Part shown: piece after piece, positions 1-8,700 of the stretch
Layout: each line of letters starts with the position of its first letter
Numbering within the stretch: the stretch's first letter is position 1
NCBI RefSeq assembly: GCF_026344005.1
Contig: NZ_JAPKNH010000002.1
Span: 310,001 to 374,000, forward strand
Source of the DNA: Kaistia terrae
GTDB taxonomy: Bacteria; Pseudomonadota; Alphaproteobacteria; Rhizobiales; Kaistiaceae
Length of the DNA stretch: 64,000 nucleotides
Reading direction: 5' to 3'
Position numbers and translations under genes: made by a program
Notes under the pieces: generated by a model
Seen by the model: the letters and a program-made list of their open reading frames with translations, nothing else
Told to the model about the DNA's origin: nothing
Database searches by the model: none

Positions 1-782
1 CAGAGCGGCGACTTCGCCTCAGGATCGAACTTCCAGCGCACTTCACCGGTCTCGGCGTTGAGCGCGTGGACGATGTTGTGCGGCGAACAGGTATAGACCG
101 TGTCGCCGACCTGCAACGGCGTGTTCTGGTCTTCCGAGCCCGAAATGGCCGGATCGCCGCTCTGGAACGTCCAGGCGACCTTCAGGTCTTTCACATTATC
201 GCGGTTGATCTGGTCGATCGGTGCATAGCGGGTGCCGTGCGACGTGCGACCGTAGTGACGCCAGTCGGTCGCGCCGACCGCCGCGGCCGGGACAGCCGGA
301 GGCGCCTCGGCCGAGGCGATTTCATTGCGAATGACGCCATGCGGAACGAAGGCGTAGACGACGGCCGCGCCGAGCGCGACGAACAGGACGAGGGCCAGCA
401 GGATGGCCGGGCCAGACGACCGGCGGACACCGTTGCGGGCCGGGAAGGCCGGCACGAGGATCAGCGCGATGACGGCGAGCACCGCCGGGGCGACGAGGCG
501 CGGCACCAGCGGCCAGAAGTCGAGGCCGACTTCCCACACCGCCCAGGCGATCGTCGCCAGCAGGATCACGATGTACAGCCACGTCGCGACCGGCCGGCGC
601 ATGATATGCAGGATGCCTACGATCAGTAGTCCGAGGCCCGCCAGCGCGTAGTACCAGGAGCCGCCCAGCAAGATCAGCTGGACGCCAAGAACGCCGAGCA
701 GCGCGCCAACAAGCGCGACGATGATTCCAAAGATGACAAGCAACCATCCGCCGATGCCAAGCGGAGCTCTTGAACTGGCCAT
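1..782 (-). CDS. gcd: Membrane-bound PQQ-dependent glucose dehydrogenase, N-terminal part (cut by window start)
   Basis: The reading frame runs open from an ATG at 782 to the window edge, giving about 260 residues with no stop. The first ~140 residues hold about five hydrophobic helices, the membrane anchor of quinoprotein glucose dehydrogenases. After them comes DWRHYGRTSHGTRYAPIDQI, the start of the PQQ beta-propeller, and a typical QVGDTVYTCSPHN blade. Family members oxidise aldoses (glucose to gluconolactone) on the periplasmic side and pass electrons to ubiquinone. Quinate/shikimate dehydrogenases share this layout, and the substrate-deciding C-terminal part is missing here, so glucose is the likely but unproven substrate. 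The gene stands alone at this end with a plausible promoter upstream. Periplasmic gluconate production would fit the gluconate/idonate genes at 11.5-19.4 kb. Confidence 0.85.
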   Translation of the reverse strand, partial: MASSRAPLGIGGWLLVIFGIIVALVGALLGVLGVQLILLGGSWYYALAGLGLLIVGILHIMRRPVATWLYIVILLATIAWAVWEVGLDFWPLVPRLVAPAVLAVIALILVPAFPARNGVRRSSGPAILLALVLFVALGAAVVYAFVPHGVIRNEIASAEAPPAVPAAAVGATDWRHYGRTSHGTRYAPIDQINRDNVKDLKVAWTFQSGDPAISGSEDQNTPLQVGDTVYTCSPHNIVHALNAETGEVRWKFDPEAKSPL

Positions 783-1111
783 GTTTCTACCTCGGTATGG
801 GGCGTCGCGGCCTGGGGGAGGCGGCGCCGAGTTTGCGATTGAGCCAAGAAGGCCGACCACGCCATGCGCGTCTGGCGACGCACTGACCCAACATGAGTCC
901 GAGGAATACTATAGGTGCCGATCTATTTTGACGCAACGCGTCTGTCTTGACCGCCGCCAAACGGCTGCAATCCGATCGCTGTGCTGGACAGGAGGCCGGC
1001 GCAGCGGATCGGGACGCGACGTCATCTCGACGTCAACTTGGCAGAACGTGAGCGAGGCGATTGGCGGTCGCGATAGCGAGCAGGAGTCGTGCGCGGGCGC
1101 TGACCGTCGAA
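783..1111. other. Intergenic region upstream of gcd
   Basis: This 329-base stretch has no convincing gene. Short open frames cross it on both strands but lack recognisable protein character. It lies between the gcd start and the end of the next leftward gene, so it should hold the gcd promoter. I see no repeat or RNA gene in it. Confidence 0.5.
908..936 (-). promoter_or_regulatory. Possible sigma-70 promoter for gcd
   Basis: Read on the minus strand there is TTGCGT (931-936), a 17-base spacer and TATAGT (908-913), about 125 bases ahead of the gcd ATG. The -10 box matches consensus at five of six positions, the -35 box at only three. This is a pattern match, not evidence of transcription. Confidence 0.3.
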
Positions 1112-1657
1112 TCAGGCTGCGGCGCAGATCGGTTGGCTGCCCAGTTGCGAGGCGAGCCAGAAGCCGGCGGGCCAATGGCCATGGCCGCTCTCGGTATTGA
1201 CGTGGCCGGCATGGCCGAGATCGACCAGTTCCGAGCCCCAGCGCGAGGCAAACAGCCGGCCGCGCTCGACCGAGATATACGGATCGTTGCGGCTCAGCGC
1301 GAGCGTGCTGGGAAAGGGCAGGCGTGCCAGCGGAACCGGTGCGAAATCGGCCAGCGGGTGATCGGCAGCGAGGGACTCGGTGTCGGCCGGGGCCACCAGC
1401 AGCGCGCCGGCGATCGGCGCGCGCGGATAACGTCGGGCATAGTGCGCGACCAGAACTGCGCCGAGGCTATGGGCAATCAGGACCGGCTGCCTTGCCCGGC
1501 GGACTGCGATATCGAGACGGGCAAGCCAGGCTTCGAGTTTTGGCGCATGCCAATCATCCTGCTCGACGATGCGCGCGTCGGCGTCGACATCGAGCCAGCG
1601 GCGCTGCCAATGGCCTTGGCCGGACCCCTGCCAGCCGGGAATGATCAAACGGGACAT
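1112..1657 (-). CDS. RBBP9/YdeN-family alpha/beta hydrolase
   Basis: A 181-residue serine hydrolase of the small RBBP9/YdeN family. The start at 1657 gives MSRLIIPGWQGSGQGHWQ, the usual N-terminus of the family, so the longer open frame is not used. The nucleophile elbow IAHSLGA places Ser64; Asp125 in SRNDPY and His152 in GHAGH complete the catalytic triad. Family members are cytoplasmic esterase-like enzymes whose natural substrates are mostly unknown. The ribosome site is weak. It lies downstream of the lytic transglycosylase gene on the same strand with a ~230-base gap, so a joint transcript is possible but not shown. Confidence 0.82.
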   Translation of the reverse strand: MSRLIIPGWQGSGQGHWQRRWLDVDADARIVEQDDWHAPKLEAWLARLDIAVRRARQPVLIAHSLGAVLVAHYARRYPRAPIAGALLVAPADTESLAADHPLADFAPVPLARLPFPSTLALSRNDPYISVERGRLFASRWGSELVDLGHAGHVNTESGHGHWPAGFWLASQLGSQPICAAA

Positions 1658-1887
1658 GGCGAAATCTCTGCCCAGAAAATGGATTGGGCAAAGAATAGGG
1701 CAAGCGCGCTTCTGGCCGAAGGAATGAGGGTCCAAGGTTTTCCGGGATGCCGGATTATCTTCCCTCAGATCGCGAGATGCTTGGAAGTGCAACCGCTGGG
1801 CGCCCCTTGCGGGTGCGGGGCGATTCCCACTTGAGGCAGGCGCGGTCCGGAAAAAAGGCCGGGCGCTGCCGCCCGGCCTCCTCATTG

Positions 1888-3090
1888 TCAGCTGCCGGCG
1901 CGCAGGCGCTGCAGCAGCGCGGCGTCGGGATAGGAATCGGCCGGCATGCCGAGGTCGATCTGCATCGCCTTGACTGCCGAACGGGTGCCGGCGCCGATCA
2001 TGCCGTCGACCTTGCCGACGTCATGGCCGCGCTTGGCGAGCAGCTTCTGCAACTCGATGACTTCCTTGTAGGGAAGCTGCTTGGCGTTGTCGCCGCGCCC
2101 CACTGCCGGTGCGCCGGCCAGTCTCGTCGCATAGTAGGCGGCCGTCGTCGCGTAGATGAACGACTGGTTCCATTCAATGTAGACGCGGTAGTTCTGGTAG
2201 GCGAGGAAGGCCGGGCCATGGCGGCCCATCGGCAGAACCAGAGAAGCCTTGAGGTCTGCCGTGGGCATCTTCGAGCCCGGAGCCGCGGCGACGCCCATCT
2301 TCTGCCAGGTTGAGACCGGATGCTGGATCTGCAGATCGGCCTGCGACCAGTCGAGATTGTCCGGAACGCGGACTTCCGTCAGCCAGGGCTGGCCGCGTTG
2401 CCAGCCTTCATGCACCAGCAGGTTGGCGGCGGAAGCGAGAACGTCCGGCACGCTCTTGATCAGGTCGCGACGGCCATCACCATCATAGTCGACGGCGAAA
2501 TCGCGGTAGTGGGTTGCCAGGAACTGCACCTGGCCGAGTTCGCCGGCCCAAGGACCCTTCATCTCGGCTGCCGTGAGGTCGCCACGCTCGATCACGGCCA
2601 ACGCCGCCATCAACTGGTCGTGGAAGAGCTGCGGACGACGGCAATCATAGGCCAGCGTGGCCAAGGAGCGCAGCGTCGGCAGGTCGCCGAGAACGGCGCC
2701 GAAATCAGTCTCGAGGCCCCAGAAACCAACGAGCACGGCGGCGGGGACGCCATAATCCTTCTCGATCCGGTCAAACAGTTTGGCGTTCTGCTTGATCAGC
2801 TGCGCGCCCTTCTGCAGGCGGTACTTGGCGACCATGCGGTCGGAGAATTCGAGGAAGCTCTGCGAAAAGACGTTCTGCGCGCGATCCTTGGCGACCACGT
2901 CGGGGGCATAGGCGATGCCGTCCAGCGCCGAGATCGTCTTGGCTGAAATACCGCTCTGGGCAGCTTCCTGTCGGACGCCGTCGAGCCAGGCCGGGAAGCC
3001 GGATGCATCCTTGCAGGAGGCGGCGAAGGCGGGAGCGGCCGAGACGGCCAAGGCGAGGAATGTCGCGAGCTGCAAACCAGCTTTTCGCAT
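1888..3090 (-). CDS. Lytic murein transglycosylase, MltB family, with peptidoglycan-binding domain
   Basis: A 400-residue exported peptidoglycan lytic transglycosylase. The ATG at 3090 has GGAGGT just upstream and is followed by a signal peptide (residues 1-24, ending AFAAS), so it is preferred over the upstream in-frame ATG. The SLT_2/MltB catalytic domain covers about residues 27-325; Glu127 in the GFWGLETDFG motif is the expected acid/base. Residues ~335-395 form a PG_binding_1 domain (EVIELQKLLAKRGHDVGKVD). Such enzymes cut glycan strands to 1,6-anhydro-muropeptides during wall remodelling. The cysteine at residue 26 follows the predicted cleavage site but no clear lipobox is present, so a soluble periplasmic form is likely. 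Confidence 0.9.
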   Translation of the reverse strand: MRKAGLQLATFLALAVSAAPAFAASCKDASGFPAWLDGVRQEAAQSGISAKTISALDGIAYAPDVVAKDRAQNVFSQSFLEFSDRMVAKYRLQKGAQLIKQNAKLFDRIEKDYGVPAAVLVGFWGLETDFGAVLGDLPTLRSLATLAYDCRRPQLFHDQLMAALAVIERGDLTAAEMKGPWAGELGQVQFLATHYRDFAVDYDGDGRRDLIKSVPDVLASAANLLVHEGWQRGQPWLTEVRVPDNLDWSQADLQIQHPVSTWQKMGVAAAPGSKMPTADLKASLVLPMGRHGPAFLAYQNYRVYIEWNQSFIYATTAAYYATRLAGAPAVGRGDNAKQLPYKEVIELQKLLAKRGHDVGKVDGMIGAGTRSAVKAMQIDLGMPADSYPDAALLQRLRAGS

Positions 3091-3244
3091 GGGAACCTCC
3101 GAAAGGGGGGATGGCACGGAGCCGTGAATGTCAGGGGCCGAAGTCGCGCGGCCCGGAATCGATTGAGCGAACTATCAACACGGCAATCCGCCGATTCCGT
3201 GACGAAATGCAATGTCGAACTACAATCCGAGATTGAGAATCTCT

Positions 3245-3592
3245 TCAGCCTTGAGCCGGATCGAAGGCCTGCCGCAGCCGTTTCGGGGCCGTCTGTCGCC
3301 AGGATTTTTCGACCAGCGGCGCCAGCCTGTCGGCATCGATCGCCGGCAAGCGGACCAGCACATACGCATAGCCGCGAAAATGATCGTTGGTGAAGAAGAT
3401 CTCCGGCTCGATCACGATCAGCATATCGCGATCATCGAAATTCATCTTCAGCGCGAAGGTCGTGCCGTCATCCTGCATTCGGCCGAAGAAGGTCTTGCCG
3501 AGATAGAAGGAGAGGGTGCCGTGGGTGATACCCTCGCGCACTTCTGGCAGCGCCAGGAAGATCTGCTTCAGCGTTTCCACATCGACCGGCAT
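3245..3592 (-). CDS. MmcQ/YjbR family protein
   Basis: A 115-residue single-domain protein of the MmcQ/YjbR (DUF419, CyaY-like fold) family. Typical features are the N-terminal LPEVREGITHGTLSFYLGKT stretch and the later FFTNDHFRGYAYVLVRL segment ahead of a C-terminal helix. Members are small, probably cytoplasmic proteins suspected of nucleic-acid binding without a defined role. The ATG at 3592 is preceded by GAGGGACAGG. It lies about 110 bases downstream of prfC on the same strand and could be read from that transcript. Confidence 0.85.
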   Translation of the reverse strand: MPVDVETLKQIFLALPEVREGITHGTLSFYLGKTFFGRMQDDGTTFALKMNFDDRDMLIVIEPEIFFTNDHFRGYAYVLVRLPAIDADRLAPLVEKSWRQTAPKRLRQAFDPAQG

Positions 3593-3705
3593 CGACCTGT
3601 CCCTCGCAGGATCGCCGATGGCGATCCCGGACAGTCTGCACCTTGCCGCAGGACACGACCAGCCCCTTGGTCCGGTGGACCTGGGGCCGGCTCAGCTCTT
3701 CGCGG

Positions 3706-5292
3706 CTAGGCCGCTTCTTCGCGCTGGTAGTCCTTGATCTCGCTGGCGATGACGGCCGGTGTCCGGTCCAACTCGTAGCGAAGCTCGAAGGCCGACGGCG
3801 CCATGAACACGGGCGCGCCATCGAGATCGGACGCCATCGACGAGCGATGGCGATCGACGAAGGTTTCCAGCGCCAGCTTGTCGGACGAGGTCACCCAACG
3901 GCAGACCGTGAAGCGCGAATGCTCGAAGTCAATCGGCAGGCTGTATTCGACCTGCATGCGTTCCTTCAGCACGTCGAGCTGCAGCGCGCCGACAACGCCG
4001 ATGATCGCGGGCGAGCCATCATGCGGCACGAAAACCTGCACGACGCCTTCCTCGGCCATCTGCTGCAGCGCTTCCTTCAGCTTCTTCGCCTTCATCGGAT
4101 CCTGCAGCCGGATACGGCGCATGATTTCCGGCGCGAAGCTCGGCACGCCGCGGAAGACGAGGTTTTCGCCCTCGGTCAGCGTGTCGCCAATGCGGAGCGT
4201 GCCATGGTTCGGAATGCCGACCACGTCGCCGGCAAAGGCTTCGTCGGCGAGCAGGCGGTCCTGCGCGAAGAAGAATTGCGGGCTCGAGAGCGGGATCGGC
4301 TTGCCGGTGCGGACCAGCCTGGCCTTCATGCCGCGCTGCAACTTGCCGGAGCAGACGCGCAGGAACGCGATGCGGTCGCGATGGTTCGGATCCATGTTGG
4401 CCTGGATCTTGAACACGAAGCCGGACATTTTCGGCTCGGTCGGCTCGACGATGCGGCCCTCGGCCTGCTGCGGGCGCGGCGAGGGGGCGAAGGCGGCGAG
4501 CGCGTCGATCAAATCGTGGACGCCGAAATTGCGCAGCGCCGAACCGAAATAGACCGGCGTCAGATGGCCCTGGCGGAAGCTGTCGGCGTCAAAGCCGTTG
4601 CCGGCGCCCTCGATCAGCTCCATTTCCTCGCGGAACGTGGCGATGGCTTCCGGCGTCGTCAGGCCGTCGATCTTCGGATCGTTCGGGCCCGAGACCGGGA
4701 TGATGGAATTATCGGTGTCGATGCGGCGGACCGTGCGGGCGACGATGTCGTAGGTGCCGGCGAATTCGCGGCCTCGACCGATCGGCCAGGTCATCGGCAC
4801 GGTGTCGAGCGCCAGCACCTTTTCGATTTCATCGAGCAGTTCGAACGGGTCGCGTGTCTCGCGGTCGAGCTTGTTGATGAAGGTGACGATCGGGATGTCG
4901 CGCAGGCGGCAAACTTCGAACAGCTTTCGCGTGCGGTCTTCGATGCCCTTGGCCGCGTCGATCACCATGACGGCGGAATCGACGGCGGTCAGCGTGCGAT
5001 AGGTGTCTTCGGAGAAGTCTTCATGGCCCGGCGTATCGAGCAGGTTGAAGATCTTGCCACCATACTCGAACGTCATCACCGAGGTGACGACCGAAATGCC
5101 GCGCTCACGCTCGATGCCCATCCAGTCGGAACGGGTCTGGCGGCGGTCGCGCTTGCCCTTGACCTCGCCGGCAAGCTGAATCGCGCCGCCCATCAGCAGC
5201 AGCTTTTCGGTCAGCGTCGTCTTGCCCGCATCCGGGTGCGAGATGATGGCGAAGGTCCGGCGGCGATCGACGGGTCCGGTCAGGGCGTCCAT
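3706..5292 (-). CDS. prfC: Peptide chain release factor 3
   Basis: A 528-residue translational GTPase of normal RF3 length. RF3 recycles RF1/RF2 from the ribosome after peptide release. The GTPase motifs are in order: P-loop SHPDAGKTTLTEKLL (residues ~18-32), GISVV switch, DTPGHEDFSEDTYR, and NKLDRETRDPFELL. Domain II and the RF3-specific C-terminal domain follow to the end. It is read leftward; the next gene downstream is the YjbR gene, and upstream is the DUF423 gene after a 76-base gap. Nothing looks broken. Confidence 0.97.
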   Translation of the reverse strand: MDALTGPVDRRRTFAIISHPDAGKTTLTEKLLLMGGAIQLAGEVKGKRDRRQTRSDWMGIERERGISVVTSVMTFEYGGKIFNLLDTPGHEDFSEDTYRTLTAVDSAVMVIDAAKGIEDRTRKLFEVCRLRDIPIVTFINKLDRETRDPFELLDEIEKVLALDTVPMTWPIGRGREFAGTYDIVARTVRRIDTDNSIIPVSGPNDPKIDGLTTPEAIATFREEMELIEGAGNGFDADSFRQGHLTPVYFGSALRNFGVHDLIDALAAFAPSPRPQQAEGRIVEPTEPKMSGFVFKIQANMDPNHRDRIAFLRVCSGKLQRGMKARLVRTGKPIPLSSPQFFFAQDRLLADEAFAGDVVGIPNHGTLRIGDTLTEGENLVFRGVPSFAPEIMRRIRLQDPMKAKKLKEALQQMAEEGVVQVFVPHDGSPAIIGVVGALQLDVLKERMQVEYSLPIDFEHSRFTVCRWVTSSDKLALETFVDRHRSSMASDLDGAPVFMAPSAFELRYELDRTPAVIASEIKDYQREEAA

Positions 5293-5368
5293 ATGTGGTC
5301 TTCTAACGGTTTCTGAGGTGGCGCATCGATAGACGAGACGGGCGGAAAAGGCCAGCCCCGGAGCCTGT

Positions 5369-5728
5369 TTAGCCCTTCTTGATGCGAACCGCCGAGATTG
5401 CGACGCCGAGCCAGCCGATCATCATCGTCGTGCCGCCGACCGGCGCGAGGGATGTCAGGGCCGGACTTCCGGTCAGGGTATGGAAGGCCAGCGCGCCGGA
5501 AAAGCCGATCAGGCCCAGCGCAATCGCCCAGGCGGAGATCGACATCAGCCGCGCCGTTGCGGGCACGAAGAAGCCGAGCGCCAGCAGGGCCGGCGCCTGC
5601 GCCATGGCCATGTTTCCGGCCGTTGCCAGGCGTTCGCCGCCCGGCACATGCGCCCCGGCAGCCGCCATGGCGACGCCGAGCATGCCGGCCAGGCCTGCCA
5701 CGACCAGAAGCGCGCGTTGTCCGTTCAT
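5369..5728 (-). CDS. DUF423 family membrane protein
   Basis: A 119-residue inner-membrane protein of the YwdK/YgdD DUF423 family with about four hydrophobic helices. The ATG at 5728 has GGAGAAAG upstream and gives MNGQRALLVVAGLAGMLGVA; the longer open frame adds a non-hydrophobic stretch and is rejected. Typical family features are AMAAAGAHVPGG after the first helix and the final GGTTMMIGWLG helix. Function is unknown across the family. It is transcribed in the same direction as prfC. Confidence 0.85.
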   Translation of the reverse strand: MNGQRALLVVAGLAGMLGVAMAAAGAHVPGGERLATAGNMAMAQAPALLALGFFVPATARLMSISAWAIALGLIGFSGALAFHTLTGSPALTSLAPVGGTTMMIGWLGVAISAVRIKKG

Positions 5729-6044
5729 TCGTTCTTTCTCCCCGAATCCCTTGCCGAGCACCGTCAAGTCGGCGCGATTCCCGCCAGGCGGAATTCTGCA
5801 CGACTTGTCGGCCGCACGGCCTTCTCGTGATTGAATAGGGGCGATTGCGCTCGCCCGCGTCGTGGCAAATCCGCCCAACCGACCCGTTGCCTCGATGATG
5901 CACGGGGCTCCGATCTTCCGCAGAGGCATTGTCTCGCCGGGATCTGCTGTTATGTTAGCGCTGTCATCGCGGCGTTGCCGCCAGGAGTTTCGGTCGGTCG
6001 GGCCTCGTCCACCGGCGTTTCATCGATAGTTTCGGGAGAGAATC

Positions 6045-6887
6045 ATGATCATCGTCACAGGTGGAAGCGGGCTTGCGGGCCGCGCGGTGGTGAAGGATCT
6101 CGTTGAACATGGCTACGAGGTCGCCTCCGTCGACATGGCGCTGCCGCCGCCGGGCCAGGGCGTTCCGTTCAGCAAGGTCGACCTCATGGATTACGGCCAG
6201 GCGCTCGCCGCCTTTTCCGGCATCGACGATCGCTTCAAGAAGGTCACCGGCATCATCCATCTCGCCGCGATCCCGGCGCCGGGGCTGGCGCCGAACCACG
6301 TCATCTTCGAGACCAATATTGTTTCAACCTACAACGTCTTCGAAGCCGCCCGCGTGCTCGGTATCCGCAATGTCGTCTGGGCTTCGAGCGAGACGGTTCT
6401 GGGCCTGCCCTTTGAAACGCCACCGCCCTATGTGCCGGTCGACGAGGACTATCGGGGCCGGCCCGAGACGGCCTATTCGCTGTCAAAATTCCTCGGCGAG
6501 GAGATGGCCAAGGAATTCTGCCGCTGGGATCCCGAATTGAAGATCTTCGGCTTGCGCTTTTCCAATGTCATCGCGCCGGAGCGCTATGGCGAATTCCCGG
6601 CTTTCGACGCTGACATCAACGCGCGCAAATGGAACCTCTGGGCCTATATCGACGTGCGCGACGCCGCGCAGTCGTGCCGCTTGGCGCTCGAATCGACGCT
6701 GAAGGGCGCCGATGTCTTCGTCATCGCCAATGATGACGGCGTCATGAGCCGGTCCAACGATTCCTTGCTCGACGAGGCGTTCCCAGGCGTTGAGCGCAAG
6801 CGGCCAATCGGGCCGAACGAGACGCTGCTTTCGATCGACAAGGCGAAAAAGGTGCTGGGCTACAAGCCGCAGTTCAACTGGCGCTAA
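6045..6887 (+). CDS. NAD(P)-dependent epimerase/dehydratase (extended SDR)
   Basis: A 280-residue extended short-chain dehydrogenase. The Rossmann glycine motif TGGSGLAGRAV is at residues ~5-15, a class-typical HLAAIPAPG follows, and the active-site Tyr/Lys pair is in AYSLSKFLGEE. A good ribosome site (GGGAGAG) precedes the ATG. The family includes sugar-nucleotide epimerases and uronate dehydrogenases; the C-terminal substrate part is short and I cannot name the substrate. It is a single plus-strand gene between leftward neighbours and ends just before a palindromic repeat that may stop transcription. Confidence 0.8.
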   Translation: MIIVTGGSGLAGRAVVKDLVEHGYEVASVDMALPPPGQGVPFSKVDLMDYGQALAAFSGIDDRFKKVTGIIHLAAIPAPGLAPNHVIFETNIVSTYNVFEAARVLGIRNVVWASSETVLGLPFETPPPYVPVDEDYRGRPETAYSLSKFLGEEMAKEFCRWDPELKIFGLRFSNVIAPERYGEFPAFDADINARKWNLWAYIDVRDAAQSCRLALESTLKGADVFVIANDDGVMSRSNDSLLDEAFPGVERKRPIGPNETLLSIDKAKKVLGYKPQFNWR

Positions 6888-6905
6888 AGCAGGATGGCAC
6901 TTTCT

Positions 6906-7028
6906 TCACCTCTCCCTGAGGGAGAGGTCGACGGCGTAGCCGGCGGGTGAGGGTTTACGGCCTCACCCGATAGTTCCCTAAACCCTCACCCGGCTCTTCG
7001 AGCCGACCTCTCCCTCAGGGAGAGGTGA
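6906..7028. repeat. RIME-like nested palindromic element, copy A1
   Basis: A 123-base element running from TCACCT to AGGTGA. Each end is a hairpin of the form CCTCTCCCTGAGGGAGAGGT. Inside lie inverted GGGTGAGGGTTTA / TAAACCCTCACCC arms and two small GC hairpins, so the whole unit is also a long imperfect palindrome. Full-length relatives are at 37732, 52261 and 63273. The nested-palindrome design resembles the Rhizobium intergenic mosaic elements (RIME). It sits directly after the epimerase gene. A separate hairpin, TTCCTGC-tttc-GCAGGAA, follows at 7111-7128. Confidence 0.85.
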
Positions 7029-7188
7029 GAGCCGGATTCCACCATAATGAATCCCGCTCTAGGCTGTCGGTGAGGGCCGGTTCGCACAGCAGGGTCTTCG
7101 GCTGAATGGGTTCCTGCTTTCGCAGGAATGATGGAGTTCTGTCCTGATCGGCGGCAGTTGTCGGCATGCGCGGCGAAACAGCCGCCAG

Positions 7189-7743
7189 TCAGCCCGAACT
7201 GCCGCCAAACAGCGGCAGCTCATCCAGCTTGGCGCGGCTTTCGATCGCGAGAATCCGGCGCTTCGTAGCGATGCCGCCTGTGCCGGAAAAACCGCCCATC
7301 TTGCCACCAGCGGCCAGGACGCGGTGGCAGGGGATGATGATGGGGTACGGGTTTTCACCGAGAGCCCGTCCGACGGCGCGCGCTGCCCCCGGTTCACCGA
7401 TCGCCGCCGCCACCTCGCCATAGGTGAGCGTCTGCCCGGGCGGGATCCGGCGCGTCACGTCATAGACGCGCTGGTTGAACGGCGTGATGTGATCGGGATC
7501 GAGCGGGATGCTGGTCAGGTCGTCATCGGCACCTTCGAGCAGCGCGATGATGGCGGCGATGGCCTCGGTCACGAAGGCAGGCGGTTCGATGGGGCGTGCT
7601 TCGGGAAAACGTAGCGACAGCTCTGCTCGCGTTTCCGCTTCGCTCTCTCCCGGAAACTGAAGCGCCGTGATGCCGCGCGCACCCCAGCTGATGCCGCAGG
7701 GGCCAATCGGCGTTTCGAACAGGACAATACCTTGTGCGCTCAT
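7189..7743 (-). CDS. ogt: Methylated-DNA-protein-cysteine S-methyltransferase
   Basis: A 184-residue suicide DNA-repair protein that moves methyl groups from O6-methylguanine (and O4-methylthymine) to its own cysteine. The acceptor is Cys139 in the IIIPCHRVLA motif. The recognition-helix region TYGEVAAAIGEPGAARAVG precedes it and the KMGGFSGTGG loop follows. There is no Ada-type zinc domain, so this is the Ogt form. It is transcribed alone, leftward, with a weak ribosome site. Confidence 0.93.
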   Translation of the reverse strand: MSAQGIVLFETPIGPCGISWGARGITALQFPGESEAETRAELSLRFPEARPIEPPAFVTEAIAAIIALLEGADDDLTSIPLDPDHITPFNQRVYDVTRRIPPGQTLTYGEVAAAIGEPGAARAVGRALGENPYPIIIPCHRVLAAGGKMGGFSGTGGIATKRRILAIESRAKLDELPLFGGSSG

Positions 7744-7813
7744 CGCGTCAGTTTAGCACAAAACGAGAACGGTGCTAGATGGTCCGACGCTCGGGACGGC
7801 TGAGAAAAAGCCG

Positions 7814-8611
7814 CTACTCGCCGTCGTCCGGAATTGCCAGAACCTCGCCACAGGCCTTGCAATGCACCGCATCCGGGTCGTGTCGCTGCAGGGCACAGCG
7901 CGGGCAGGGGTGGAAGACCTTGTTGGGGCGAACGATGGACTGCGCCAACCGGACGAACAGCGAGATGCCGCAGATCATCGTGACGATCGAGGTCAGCTTG
8001 CCCCAGGGGCCGGGCAGGGTGATGTCGCCGAAGCCGGTCGTGGTCACGGTCGTGACCGTGAAATACAGGGCGTCGATATAGCCCTCGAAACCGGGGCTGA
8101 ACCGGAAGAAGAAGGTGTAGATGAAGCCGGTCGCGACGAAGAGGAACGTCACGAGATTAACGATCGCCTGGAGCGGCTGTTGCCAGCGTGCGACCTGGCG
8201 CGGTGTCAGCGGGCGCCAGAGAAAGCCGCTTCGCGACAGCGACCAGAGCCGAAGAATGCGCAGGAAGCCGAGATTGGCGAGATAGGTCGGGAACAGCAGG
8301 GTAATCAGGATGAAGATGTCGACGATCACCGTCGGCTGCCGCAGCCAGGGCCGCAGCTTCGTTTCCGCCAGCCCGCGGCAGATCAGGTCGGTCGCGAGGA
8401 TGATCGCAATGGCGTAGTCGAACCAAAGAAATCCCGAGACATCCCGGATCATCGGCGTCGCAATGAAGAAGGCGATCACCAGCAGATCGATGATGACGAC
8501 GCAGCCCTGGAAGATGCGGGCCGGCCGGGAACGGCTGTGATACAGGAAATGAAGATGCCGCCTCAACCGGGCGAGGCCAACATTCGATGCGCTCTTCTGT
8601 TCCGAGTTCAT
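7814..8611 (-). CDS. Voltage-gated-type potassium channel with C-terminal zinc ribbon
   Basis: A 265-residue ion channel with about six hydrophobic segments and a pore loop whose filter reads TVTTTGFGDIT (around residue 195). The first helices are Kv-like but carry few regular arginines, so voltage sensing is doubtful. After the last helix the tail holds HPCPRC and HCKACGEV, four cysteines in C-x2-C-x11-C-x2-C spacing, which looks like a zinc ribbon, followed by an acidic end. K+ conduction follows from the filter; the role of the ribbon (assembly or redox/metal gating) is inference. It is read leftward between ogt and a GntR gene. Confidence 0.85.
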   Translation of the reverse strand: MNSEQKSASNVGLARLRRHLHFLYHSRSRPARIFQGCVVIIDLLVIAFFIATPMIRDVSGFLWFDYAIAIILATDLICRGLAETKLRPWLRQPTVIVDIFILITLLFPTYLANLGFLRILRLWSLSRSGFLWRPLTPRQVARWQQPLQAIVNLVTFLFVATGFIYTFFFRFSPGFEGYIDALYFTVTTVTTTGFGDITLPGPWGKLTSIVTMICGISLFVRLAQSIVRPNKVFHPCPRCALQRHDPDAVHCKACGEVLAIPDDGE

Positions 8612-8700
8612 TGCCGCTCATTCAATCGACAGGAGCTGCCGCCTTAGCACGCTTCCTCGGCCCTCGATAGCGAACCCGACTTATGGCCGGTGGAGCCCGG

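Noticed and set aside
3643-5316. Long plus-strand open frame (557 residues) opposite prfC
   Set aside because: It is the antisense shadow of release factor 3; composition is Arg/Ala/Asp-rich with no domain, and prfC is unmistakable.
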